Shown: positions 5,039-11,729 of the stretch, piece after piece
How the letters are laid out: every line of letters starts with the position of its first letter
How positions within the stretch are numbered: position 1 is the first letter of the stretch
Source: a virus
Length of the DNA: 27,435 bases
Direction: 5' to 3' (one strand)
IMG/VR virus record: IMGVR_UViG_3300022225_000003
Coordinates: 1 to 27,435 of that record
Position numbers and translations under genes: made by a program
Notes under the pieces: generated by a model
What the model saw: only the letters and a program-made list of their open reading frames with translations
The model's database searches: none
Told to the model about the DNA's origin: nothing

Positions 5039-5371
5039 ATGATGGAAGCTTCAGAAAAATTAATGAAAAGTGTTGATGAATTTGTAATAAAAGTTAACAC
5101 CGAGATTGGTATTCACTCCAAAACAAATTTTCCAAGTCTTACACCAAAACTGATTAAAATCAAACAAGGACAACGTTATATAAAATTAATCTCAGACCGT
5201 TCGGTATGGGGTTTTATCAGTAAGTATGATGGTGAGTTTAAAGGTGTTCCTATAAAAGTTGGTGATTTAATGAAAGCCGCTTCATGGAGTGCTCCCGCCA
5301 AACATAGTAGAGGTAACGTTATCAACGGTACTACATCATATACTACTTACGGTCCGAGTTACTTAATATAA
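5039..5371 (+). CDS. Hypothetical phage protein
   Basis: The 110-residue protein is not recognised. Residues 1-35 look helical. The middle part (about 38-80) alternates hydrophobic and basic residues like a small beta fold, with YIKLISDRSVWGFISK. The C-terminus is rich in Ser, Thr, Tyr and Gly. There is no membrane segment. It is the first gene after a TTAGGA-class promoter with a 35-bp leader, followed 4 bp later by the small membrane protein. Two adjacent ATGs (5039 and 5042) are possible starts. Position suggests early or middle expression. Confidence 0.65.
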   Translation: MMEASEKLMKSVDEFVIKVNTEIGIHSKTNFPSLTPKLIKIKQGQRYIKLISDRSVWGFISKYDGEFKGVPIKVGDLMKAASWSAPAKHSRGNVINGTTSYTTYGPSYLI

Positions 5372-5375
5372 AAAT

Positions 5376-5567
5376 ATGACAAACGAACATAAAGAATGGG
5401 TGACTGGTACGATTATATTGGTACTAGTTACATTAATATTGAATGTAATTGATAATTACGTTATCACAGCATTTAATTTATCGTTACTTGAATGGTGGGG
5501 TATCATATTAACAATGATACTAGTCCTTTCAGGTATTCATTCACATAACCTAGATAACGATGCCTAG
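5376..5567 (+). CDS. Small two-helix membrane protein
   Basis: The 63-residue product has two predicted transmembrane helices, about residues 9-31 and 36-55, linked by a short turn, with a charged N-terminus and a polar C-terminal tail. The architecture resembles small phage inner-membrane proteins such as holins, but no family is recognised. A holin role is not supported by neighbours, since the lysozyme-like gene is 7.5 kb away. It starts 4 bp after the preceding gene and overlaps the next by 8 bp, so the three are co-translated. Confidence 0.65.
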   Translation: MTNEHKEWVTGTIILVLVTLILNVIDNYVITAFNLSLLEWWGIILTMILVLSGIHSHNLDNDA

Positions 5568-5784
5568 AATATCACCATTAAAAAAAGAGATACAGTATAT
5601 AAACAAAGTACCGTATCTCTTAAAAGCCGTTTATCCTATCAGTAGGATAAAGGATGCTGCTGGCCTGAAGAAATGGTTTGGGTGTTCACATGCATTTAAA
5701 AATGTAAAACAAGGTGTATACTATTTTTGTGATAAAATAGATGATGCCGAGATTATTGAAGATATTCCATTGATAGAGGAGTAA
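5560..5784 (+). CDS. Hypothetical protein
   Basis: The 74-residue protein is not recognised. It is basic in the first two thirds, with an aromatic patch VYYFCDK (about 53-59), and ends acidic (DDAEIIEDIPLIEE). The layout looks like a small alpha/beta fold and it has no membrane segment. The ATG at 5560 lies inside the end of the preceding gene, indicating translational coupling. It is last in the small operon started at 5039; the next gene has its own late-type promoter. Confidence 0.6.
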   Translation: MPRISPLKKEIQYINKVPYLLKAVYPISRIKDAAGLKKWFGCSHAFKNVKQGVYYFCDKIDDAEIIEDIPLIEE

Positions 5785-5807
5785 TTTGTCTATTTATCTT
5801 TTTGTTT

Positions 5808-5817
5808 AATATTTATA
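5808..5817 (+). promoter_or_regulatory. Putative late promoter (AATATTTATA)
   Basis: NATATTTATA-class element ending 28 bp before the ATG at 5846, the usual distance for this class. Confidence 0.55.
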
Positions 5818-5845
5818 GGTACATACTATAATAGATAAAGATAAT

Positions 5846-6184
5846 ATGACACAACAATTTCAATCAGCCGTAGGTTGGAGAACATATTTAGATCCAACCA
5901 ATAACCCACGTGTTAGTAGATTTTTAAAGAAAAATGGATCAGTTGTTTTCGAACAAGTAGTACGTAATATACGAACTGCTATCGATGAACGACATGATAA
6001 ATTTGTGCTAATAGCCCACCCAAATGTATCATCTGTTATAGTAGTTAGTACCATTGAATATCGAGAATTGTTAGCTCATTGTTTAGAGTGGTTTAAATCA
6101 CATGAAAATTATGAACAATGTGAGGATATTATTAAACTTCAATCACGATTACCAAACAAGATAAACAGTATTATATTAAACTAA
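5846..6184 (+). CDS. Hypothetical protein
   Basis: The 112-residue soluble protein is not recognised. It has the pattern of a compact alpha/beta domain: a helix around 35-50 (VRNIRTAIDERHDK), a hydrophobic strand pair around 53-70 (FVLIAHPNVSSVIVVS) and helices in the C-terminal half with Trp and two Cys. The strand-helix spacing vaguely recalls antitoxin-like or small regulatory folds, but that is too weak to use. It follows a late-type promoter by 28 bp and lies 11 bp before PhoH, so the two are likely co-transcribed. Confidence 0.6.
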   Translation: MTQQFQSAVGWRTYLDPTNNPRVSRFLKKNGSVVFEQVVRNIRTAIDERHDKFVLIAHPNVSSVIVVSTIEYRELLAHCLEWFKSHENYEQCEDIIKLQSRLPNKINSIILN

Positions 6185-6195
6185 TATCATATTTA

Positions 6196-6858
6196 ATGAC
6201 AGAGAACATAACAAAAAAATCTCCAAAAGGAAAAGTTAAGTTTAACATAGTATTAACAACCGAACAAAAACAAGCTAAAGCACTTATATTAGATAATCCG
6301 TATAATTTCATAACTGGGATTGCGGGAACAGGAAAAACACTATTAGCTGTACAGATTGCTCTTGATTTGTATTTTACACGTAAGGTAAATAAAATTGTTA
6401 TAACACGTCCAACGGTATCCAATGAGGATAATGGATATTTACCAGGTTCACTTGCTGAAAAAATGGAGCCTTGGTTAGTTCCAATTAAATCTAACATGAG
6501 AAAAGTGTATAATAAACCAACTCAACTTGAATCAATGGAAAAGGAAGAGGCGATTGAATTGGTATCATTATCACACTTTGCAGGTAGAACTTTCGAAGAT
6601 TCGGTAGTTATAGTTGATGAATTTCAAAACTTAACAAAGGCTCAATTGAGTATGGCAGTTGGTAGACTTGGTAGAAACTCAATAATGATGTTTACAGGTG
6701 ACCCACAACAAATTGATTTAAAATCAAGAAATGATTCAGCTATTCATGAAATACCAAAGTTAAGATCATCTAAGTATGTATATACAGTTGTATTAACCGA
6801 GAACCACCGACATGAATCATTACAAGAAATTCTAAAATTATTAACAGAATATAATTAA
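6196..6858 (+). CDS. phoH: PhoH-like ATPase
   Basis: The 220-residue P-loop ATPase of the PhoH family has Walker A GIAGTGKT at 41-48, a Walker B-type VVIVDEFQN at 137-145, and the family motif GDPQQIDL at 168-175. A further Arg-containing motif, ENHRH, lies near 202-206. The length fits phage PhoH proteins, which have the ATPase core without extra RNA-binding domains. PhoH is widespread in large phages, but its function is unresolved; links to RNA metabolism and phosphate stress are suggested for cellular members. It lies 11 bp after the 5846 gene, and a TTAGGA promoter starts just after its stop. Confidence 0.92.
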   Translation: MTENITKKSPKGKVKFNIVLTTEQKQAKALILDNPYNFITGIAGTGKTLLAVQIALDLYFTRKVNKIVITRPTVSNEDNGYLPGSLAEKMEPWLVPIKSNMRKVYNKPTQLESMEKEEAIELVSLSHFAGRTFEDSVVIVDEFQNLTKAQLSMAVGRLGRNSIMMFTGDPQQIDLKSRNDSAIHEIPKLRSSKYVYTVVLTENHRHESLQEILKLLTEYN

Positions 6859-6861
6859 ATA

Positions 6862-6893
6862 TTAGGAATTCTCAATTATTTTTTGTATCTTTG
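6862..6893 (+). promoter_or_regulatory. Promoter, TTAGGA box and TATCTTTG
   Basis: TTAGGA at 6862-6867 and TATCTTTG at 6886-6893 make the best copy of the class, 30 bp before the ATG at 6923. Confidence 0.82.
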
Positions 6894-6922
6894 TACCTAT
6901 AACATTGTAGAAAAATGCGTGT

Positions 6923-7336
6923 ATGGGTAAGTATAAATTTATTAACAGAAAATTTCCTGATGATTTTCAAAAAGTATCTGATTATATTTTTTATAAACGG
7001 GGTATCATAGTATCACTTGGTGATATTACAAAATTCTTAGGACATTTTAATAGACAAATAATTATACACCATAATTATGATATAACTAATAATGGTTTAT
7101 TTGCATTGTTACATGAATGTGGTCGTGTATTACAACCAATCACAAACATAGGTGTTAATTCATATAAGAATCTTGATAAACATAAATATCTATATGAATA
7201 TAGAATGGGAAGATTTTTAAGTGAAGTAGATGCTTGGAAACGTGGATATCAAATCGCTATGGATCTGGGTATATCTATTAATACCAAAGATTGGGAACGT
7301 GAAAAAAACAAATCATTAATTACATATTTTAATTAA
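6923..7336 (+). CDS. Degenerate metallopeptidase-like protein (HECGR)
   Basis: The 137-residue protein looks like a minimal zinc-metallopeptidase fold of the IrrE/ImmA-like or phage HExxH type. The helix FALLHECGRVLQ (60-71) corresponds to the HExxH helix, and EVDAWKRGYQIAMDLGI (101-117) matches the helix that carries the third ligand Glu and the usual AW..G pattern of such phage proteins. The second His of HExxH is Arg here (residue 68), so zinc binding as in true peptidases is doubtful. It may be a catalytically dead relative with a binding role. A strong TTAGGA-class promoter precedes it, and the next gene starts 2 bp after its stop. Confidence 0.65.
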   Translation: MGKYKFINRKFPDDFQKVSDYIFYKRGIIVSLGDITKFLGHFNRQIIIHHNYDITNNGLFALLHECGRVLQPITNIGVNSYKNLDKHKYLYEYRMGRFLSEVDAWKRGYQIAMDLGISINTKDWEREKNKSLITYFN

Positions 7337-7338
7337 TT

Positions 7339-7698
7339 ATGACCAAATCAATAATACCAATTGAAATACCTGAAACTCCCATTACCGATAAAATGTTTAT
7401 CCGTCAGGGATGGGAACGATATATACATTCCGAACCAGATAACGAAGAGGATGATGAAGACGATGATATTGGTGATGACCCGTATTATTGGGTGTTACCA
7501 CTACCAAAAGATAATCCAGATGAATTGGCAGTCTGCTTAATGTCATCAGAGAGTGATGAAAGTGAAGAAATCTCATTACCAATTGGTACGTATGTAGTTG
7601 AAATAGCAAACTCTAATGGAATTGGTATTTGTATAACTGAGGAAGAAGTTGAAATGTTGTACCAATCACTAACAGGTCGAGATATTAATTCCGATTAA
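7339..7698 (+). CDS. Acidic hypothetical protein
   Basis: The 119-residue protein is very acidic: an Asp/Glu run spans about residues 33-50 (with EEDDEDDDIGDD) and a Ser/Glu patch lies around 72-82. The C-terminal third is more ordinary, with hydrophobic strands and a helix. It is not recognised. Acidic phage proteins can act as DNA mimics or bind host basic proteins, but nothing here proves that. It starts 2 bp after the preceding gene and is probably co-translated. The operator-like palindromes begin 5 bp after its stop. Confidence 0.6.
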   Translation: MTKSIIPIEIPETPITDKMFIRQGWERYIHSEPDNEEDDEDDDIGDDPYYWVLPLPKDNPDELAVCLMSSESDESEEISLPIGTYVVEIANSNGIGICITEEEVEMLYQSLTGRDINSD

Positions 7699-7702
7699 AA
7701 CA

Positions 7703-7746
7703 TGACCATTTGTCAGATTTCACTATCATAATATGACAAAGTGTCA
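7703..7746 (+). promoter_or_regulatory. Two TGAC-N5-GTCA palindromes before hsp20
   Basis: TGAC-CATTT-GTCA (7703-7715) and TGAC-AAAGT-GTCA (7734-7746) share half-sites and N5 spacing. They are 31 bp apart, about three helical turns, so they face the same side of the DNA. This is typical of paired operator sites for a dimeric regulator. They lie 66-109 bp before the Hsp20 gene. The regulator is unknown. Confidence 0.5.
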
Positions 7747-7811
7747 TACTTACATGAACGGTACAGTATTTGAACAATAGGATAATATTATTAATAATAT
7801 AAAATAGAAAA

Positions 7812-8210
7812 ATGAATAACAGACAGAATAGATTGGATCAAGTATTTGATAATATCTTAGATGATATTTGTAATATGAGTAACAATATGAAAACATCGGG
7901 AGAAGTTCAATCAAATGAATACACCACTGAAAAATTAGAAAACGGTGATAATCAGATTTCCATTAATATGGCAGGGTATAATCCAAAAGATGTATCTATC
8001 CAGTTAAAGGATGATATCTTAACAGTAAATAAAACGGTTTTGACTGGGATTTCTAGTACAAGAAGTAAACACCCGTCAATTCAGTTTAAGTTATATGATA
8101 AATTAGATGGTAAAAAAACAACTGCCAAGTTTAATTATGGTATGTTGATAATTACAATCCCATTAAAAAAAGAAAGGAAACCTATTGATATTGAGATTAA
8201 TATTGATTAA
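7812..8210 (+). CDS. hsp20: Small heat shock protein (Hsp20 family)
   Basis: The 132-residue ATP-independent chaperone has an alpha-crystallin domain over about residues 35-120. It includes INMAGYNPKDVSIQLKDDIL (51-70), matching the conserved strand region, and the terminal G-x-L-x-I-x-x-P pattern as GMLIITIPL (110-118). The N-terminal arm (1-30) is short and Asn-rich. A C-terminal I-x-I segment (DIEINI) could serve the usual oligomer contact. Hsp20 genes are recurrent in T4-like phages of marine bacteria, where they may aid folding of virion proteins; that role is inference. A pair of palindromes upstream suggests regulation, and a strong terminator follows. Confidence 0.88.
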   Translation: MNNRQNRLDQVFDNILDDICNMSNNMKTSGEVQSNEYTTEKLENGDNQISINMAGYNPKDVSIQLKDDILTVNKTVLTGISSTRSKHPSIQFKLYDKLDGKKTTAKFNYGMLIITIPLKKERKPIDIEINID

Positions 8211-8244
8211 TAATAAGTGATTTTTTCGCACGTGGTTATGTTAG

Positions 8245-8274
8245 AGAGGATTCGATTACGAGTCCTCTTTTTTT
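8245..8274 (+). terminator. Intrinsic terminator after hsp20
   Basis: AGAGGATTCG (8245-8254) pairs with CGAGTCCTCT (8259-8268) around an ATTA loop, followed by a run of seven T. Confidence 0.9.
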
Positions 8275-8282
8275 ATATTTCT

Positions 8283-8292
8283 AATATTTATA
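8283..8292 (+). promoter_or_regulatory. Putative late promoter (AATATTTATA)
   Basis: NATATTTATA-class element directly after a terminator and ending 27 bp before the ATG at 8320. Confidence 0.6.
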
Positions 8293-8319
8293 ACCACATA
8301 ATATACAAATATATTAATT

Positions 8320-8499
8320 ATGAATGATTTATACAAAAACCGTATCATGGATATGATAGATGGTGTAAATGGCCGAGTTAAATTAATTGACAGGATGATA
8401 GACGGAACAAAACGTTCTGATCCAGCAGAGGCCAAACGTTACTTAAATGATATTAAAACACAGTTAGAAAAAATCTCAGAATTAGTGAGTATTTCGTAA
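8320..8499 (+). CDS. Small helical hypothetical protein
   Basis: The 59-residue protein is predicted almost entirely helical and charged, with heptad-like hydrophobics (KLIDRMIDG..., then YLNDIKTQLEKISELVS). It is not recognised. It begins 27 bp after a late-type promoter. Its stop overlaps the start codon of the large membrane protein (TAATG), which strongly supports it as a real, translationally coupled gene. It may be a partner of that coiled-coil membrane protein, which is only inference. Confidence 0.65.
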   Translation: MNDLYKNRIMDMIDGVNGRVKLIDRMIDGTKRSDPAEAKRYLNDIKTQLEKISELVSIS

Positions 8500-9683
8500 T
8501 GAAGTTAAGAACCATATTATTGGGCTTATCTGCACTCTTTGTAGCGTTCAACGCCGCATTCTTTTCAATAACAGGTTTATCACAATTATTCGCAGGTGCA
8601 ACCCTTTCGGTAATATTAATGGCTAGTTCGTTAGAATTGGCCAAACTTATTGCGGCCTCATTTTTGTATAACTATTGGAAGAAAATTAACAAAGCATTAC
8701 GAGCGTATTTGTTCGCGGGTGTTGTCATATTGATAATAATAACTTCTGCGGGGATATATGGATTCCTAACCGCGGCATTCCAAAGTACATCTGATAAACT
8801 TGATGTGCTTGATAATAAAACCGAGTTATTAGAATTACGCAAAGATAGATTTGAATCCCAAGTAACTACCTATACAAATGAAGAAGCCCAATTATCTAAT
8901 TCTATAAATGAATTAACAAAGGGGTTGTCGAATAATGTAATTCAATACAGAGATAGTGCTAGTGGTAAGATTATCACAACCACATCATCAAACACTCGTA
9001 GAGTATTGGAACGTCAATTAAATGATTTCAAATCTAAACAGGATATCATTTCAGTAAAAAAAGAAATCGCATTAGATTCCATAACAGCAATTGATATTAG
9101 GTTATTAAATTTACAAACAACTGCTGATGTTACATCGGATATCGGTGCGTTGGTATATTTATCAAAGGTAACGGGTAAACCAATGTCAACCGTCATTAAT
9201 TGGTTCGCGTTGTTTATTATCTTTGTTTTCGATCCACTAGCAGTTGGATTAATAGTTGCATTTAACACAGCTTTGCGTGTAGATAGAGGTGAACACCCAA
9301 CTACAAAGAAAGTACAGGAGACACCCTTAAAAGAGGAACCAGTTGAACCTCAACTAGTTACATCACCTAAAGATGTTGCAACAATGATTGAGGCTAACGA
9401 ATCACCCCCAGAACCAAACGAAGCTTTGAAAAAGGCCGCCGAAACATATAAAAGTGAGGGTGTAAAAGAAACACTTGAACTACATCAAGGTGAGAACGAA
9501 CATGAATTTTATGAGGGTAAAGAACGAACAAGTTATACCGATGTTCCATATTATACACACCCAGAATTCGAATGGGATGAAACTAACCAATGGTTAGGTG
9601 ATAGAGCCGCTGAAAATTATTGGATTCGTCATAGAGGTGGTTCATATCAAGCTATTAATGAGTTACGACAGAAAAATAAATAA
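8499..9683 (+). CDS. Multi-pass membrane protein with long coiled coil
   Basis: The 394-residue protein has three predicted N-terminal transmembrane helices (about 5-27, 31-57 and 70-94), a long coiled-coil region (about 98-210, with repeated Glu/Leu/Lys heptads), a fourth transmembrane helix (about 233-258), and a hydrophilic, acidic, Pro-rich C-terminal tail ending in an aromatic and charged stretch. No enzyme motif is visible. The coiled coil between two membrane anchors implies a loop projecting from the membrane. Similar unnamed proteins occur in other large phages, so the family is not named here. It is coupled to the 8320 gene. Possible roles are membrane remodelling or superinfection exclusion, but neither is shown. 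Confidence 0.75.
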   Translation: MKLRTILLGLSALFVAFNAAFFSITGLSQLFAGATLSVILMASSLELAKLIAASFLYNYWKKINKALRAYLFAGVVILIIITSAGIYGFLTAAFQSTSDKLDVLDNKTELLELRKDRFESQVTTYTNEEAQLSNSINELTKGLSNNVIQYRDSASGKIITTTSSNTRRVLERQLNDFKSKQDIISVKKEIALDSITAIDIRLLNLQTTADVTSDIGALVYLSKVTGKPMSTVINWFALFIIFVFDPLAVGLIVAFNTALRVDRGEHPTTKKVQETPLKEEPVEPQLVTSPKDVATMIEANESPPEPNEALKKAAETYKSEGVKETLELHQGENEHEFYEGKERTSYTDVPYYTHPEFEWDETNQWLGDRAAENYWIRHRGGSYQAINELRQKNK

Positions 9684-9690
9684 TAAATAA

Positions 9691-9722
9691 TTAGGATATA
9701 TCAATTATTTTTTGTATCTTAG
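9691..9722 (+). promoter_or_regulatory. Promoter, TTAGGA box and TATCTTAG
   Basis: TTAGGA at 9691-9696 and TATCTTAG at 9715-9722, spacing 24 bp, start 8 bp after the preceding stop and end 26 bp before the ATG at 9748. It drives the small gene and the helicase. Confidence 0.78.
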
Positions 9723-9747
9723 TGAGTTATAAAGTTTATTTTTACAA

Positions 9748-9987
9748 ATGGCATTTGCAGTTAAACTAGATGTGGTATTAATATACAAAAATTCAAAACG
9801 AAGTAATGCTAAAATTCGTATGAAAGTATATCGTCATAAAGCAATTGATGAAATACTAGATGCAACGAATAAACGATTACATATTCCAGAGAACACAGAA
9901 ATCTTACAAATAGGATTTGGTAGTACGTTCAAAGAACGATATAATGAACATGTTATTAGGTATTCCAATAGAAAAAATTATTTATAA
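9748..9987 (+). CDS. Small basic hypothetical protein upstream of helicase
   Basis: The 79-residue basic protein is not recognised. It starts with a hydrophobic beta-like stretch (AVKLDVVLIYK), then has Arg/Lys-rich segments with a probable helix (about 30-45) and a C-terminal basic and aromatic tail. Its stop codon overlaps the helicase start (TAATG), showing translational coupling, so a helper or regulatory role for the helicase is conceivable. It is directly behind a TTAGGA-class promoter. Confidence 0.6.
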   Translation: MAFAVKLDVVLIYKNSKRSNAKIRMKVYRHKAIDEILDATNKRLHIPENTEILQIGFGSTFKERYNEHVIRYSNRKNYL

Positions 9988-11375
9988 TGAAGTTAAGACC
10001 ATATCAAACACCAATGGTGGCAATTGGTGCAGAGTTTTTTCGCACACCCAATATAAAGCCTGGAATAATAGTAGCACCTACGGCAGCTGGTAAATCAATA
10101 ATTATTGCGTTTATTGTCAAGGAATTAAAAGAAAAGGTGTTGGTTATTCAACCATCTAAAGAATTACTCGAACAGAATTATGAAAAGTTTACCACACTCG
10201 GTGGTGAAGCTAGTATTTATTCTGCCTCAATGGGTGAAAAAGAAATCGGCGATGTTACATACGCAACCATTGGTTCTATTATTAAAATAGCACATAGATT
10301 CAGATCACTTGGTATTACAAAAGTGATTATAGATGAATGTGATAGGTATCCACGAAATCCAACTGGTATGTTACGTAGATTTATAGATGCCTCACGCGTA
10401 ACTCATGTACTTGGTTTAACGGCGACACCATTGAAATTACAGACTAATATGGGTGATGATGGCCCGTTTTCAAAATTGGTAATGTTAACCAATCGTAGTG
10501 CAAAGGGAACATTTTTCAAACACATATTATATGTATCACAGATTCAAGATATTGTAAAATTGAATTATTGGACACCATTGGTGTATCAATCGTATGAATT
10601 CGATTCAGGAAAATTAGTGTATAATTCAACCAAAGCTGATTATACTAACAAATCAATGGAAAAGGCCTATGAACACCAAAACATTGAAACTAAAATCGTA
10701 AAAAAAGCGAAAGAGCTATCAGATAGAAAATCTATATTAATCGCCGTACCAACGGTGGCACAGGCTACTCGGTTAGCGGGATTGATACCAGATGCCGCGG
10801 TAGTACATGGCGAAACAAAAAAGAAGGAACGTGATAGAGTTATAACAGAATTCAAAAGTCAACGAATCAGAGTAGTTGTACAAGTGAATGTGTTAACTGT
10901 TGGATTTGATTACCCACAATTGGATTGTGTGATAACAGGTCGTCCAACATCGTCAATAACATGGTGGTATCAACTTGTTGGTAGAGGTACACGTATTCAC
11001 GATGATAAAGAGAATTGTATGGTAGTTGACTTTGTAGGTTCGGTACAACGGTTCGGTAAAGTTGAGGAGTTATATTACGCTGAAACTGATGAACGGTGGG
11101 AATTATACGGTTCGGGTAAAAAACAAATCACGGGACTACCGATGCATGAGATTGGGTTGTTCTTAGAAGATGGTACTGATTTGGGTGAGATTATTACTGA
11201 AGATGGTGATATTGAAAAAGTATATATGACATTTGGGTCTCATAAAACTAAAGAGGTACGGAGTCTTCCACTCTATTACCGTGACTGGTTATTAAATAAC
11301 ATAACATGGGGGCCATGGAACATGAAGATTAAAAATGAGATTTTACGATTAAAAAGTATACAAGAAATATCATAA
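9987..11375 (+). CDS. uvsW: UvsW-like SF2 DNA helicase
   Basis: The 462-residue superfamily 2 helicase resembles T4 UvsW, which remodels recombination intermediates and stalled forks. Motifs in order are the Q-like N-terminus KLRPYQTPM (2-10), Walker A PTAAGKS (31-37), motif Ia (VIQPSKELLEQ, 53-63), motif II IIDECD (114-119), motif III GLTATP (143-148) and motif VI QLVGRGTR (329-336). The C-terminal RecA-like domain includes VHGETKKKERD (273-283). Length fits a helicase without large accessory domains. It is coupled to the 9748 gene. In T4, UvsW also helps switch off origin-dependent replication; the same role here is inference. Confidence 0.88.
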   Translation: MKLRPYQTPMVAIGAEFFRTPNIKPGIIVAPTAAGKSIIIAFIVKELKEKVLVIQPSKELLEQNYEKFTTLGGEASIYSASMGEKEIGDVTYATIGSIIKIAHRFRSLGITKVIIDECDRYPRNPTGMLRRFIDASRVTHVLGLTATPLKLQTNMGDDGPFSKLVMLTNRSAKGTFFKHILYVSQIQDIVKLNYWTPLVYQSYEFDSGKLVYNSTKADYTNKSMEKAYEHQNIETKIVKKAKELSDRKSILIAVPTVAQATRLAGLIPDAAVVHGETKKKERDRVITEFKSQRIRVVVQVNVLTVGFDYPQLDCVITGRPTSSITWWYQLVGRGTRIHDDKENCMVVDFVGSVQRFGKVEELYYAETDERWELYGSGKKQITGLPMHEIGLFLEDGTDLGEIITEDGDIEKVYMTFGSHKTKEVRSLPLYYRDWLLNNITWGPWNMKIKNEILRLKSIQEIS

Positions 11376-11399
11376 AAACTTATGAAAATTTATATTTTT

Positions 11400-11409
11400 G
11401 ATATTTATA
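11400..11409 (+). promoter_or_regulatory. Putative late promoter (GATATTTATA)
   Basis: NATATTTATA-class element in the same position relative to the RNA leader as the copy at 1532, overlapping the first base of stem 1. Confidence 0.5.
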
Positions 11410-11498
11410 TATGTAGAGTAGTGGCTACATATTAAGAACTTTTTATAAAACCTATATGAGAGTAAGGATCCACTACCCTGAAATCATGTGGGTTTTTT
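11409..11498 (+). ncRNA. Kissing-loop RNA leader upstream of HNH remnant (copy 2)
   Basis: Stem 1 is ATATGTAG/CTACATAT (11409-11416/11425-11432) with an 8-nt loop. Stem 2 is AAAACCTATATGA (11447-11459) with TCATGTGGGTTTT (11484-11496), using G-U pairs where copy 1 has A-U. A 3-bp apical stem is AGG/CCT (11465-11467/11477-11479), against GAG/CTC in copy 1. Loop 1 GTAGTGG (11418-11424) is fully complementary to CCACTAC (11470-11476), with two compensatory changes against copy 1. Strands AGTA and GAA again flank the internal loop. The U-run lies 4 bp before the ATG at 11503. Confidence 0.75.
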
Positions 11499-11502
11499 AA
11501 TT

Positions 11503-11727
11503 ATGAATTATAATAAAATATACAATCAAATTGTAGAACGAGCAAAAAGTAGAAAGCTAAACGGTTACATGGAAACTCATCACATAATACCTAAATGTAG
11601 GAGATTACTTATTCGATTAGAAATTCCTTTTATTGATTATCAAAATAGAAGATTATATAAATTTGATGATATAATAAATAGTGTTGAATTAATGGATATT
11701 TTGGATATAGAAAAATTAGGTTTATAA
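11503..11727 (+). pseudogene. Truncated HNH homing endonuclease
   Basis: The 74-residue ORF begins like free-standing HNH homing endonucleases of large phages (MNYNKIYNQIVERAKS, then GYMETHHIIPKC at about 21-32, the His-His of the active site). After that Cys the family normally continues with a Gly-Gly-x-Asp segment, Asn and His residues. Here an unrelated Leu/Ile/Asp-rich sequence follows, and the HNH fold cannot be completed. The most likely history is a deletion fusing the N-terminus to foreign sequence. I chose the ATG at 11503 over an in-frame GTG at 11488 because the GTG lies within the RNA hairpin. A kissing-loop leader precedes it. Confidence 0.65.
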
Positions 11728-11729
11728 TT

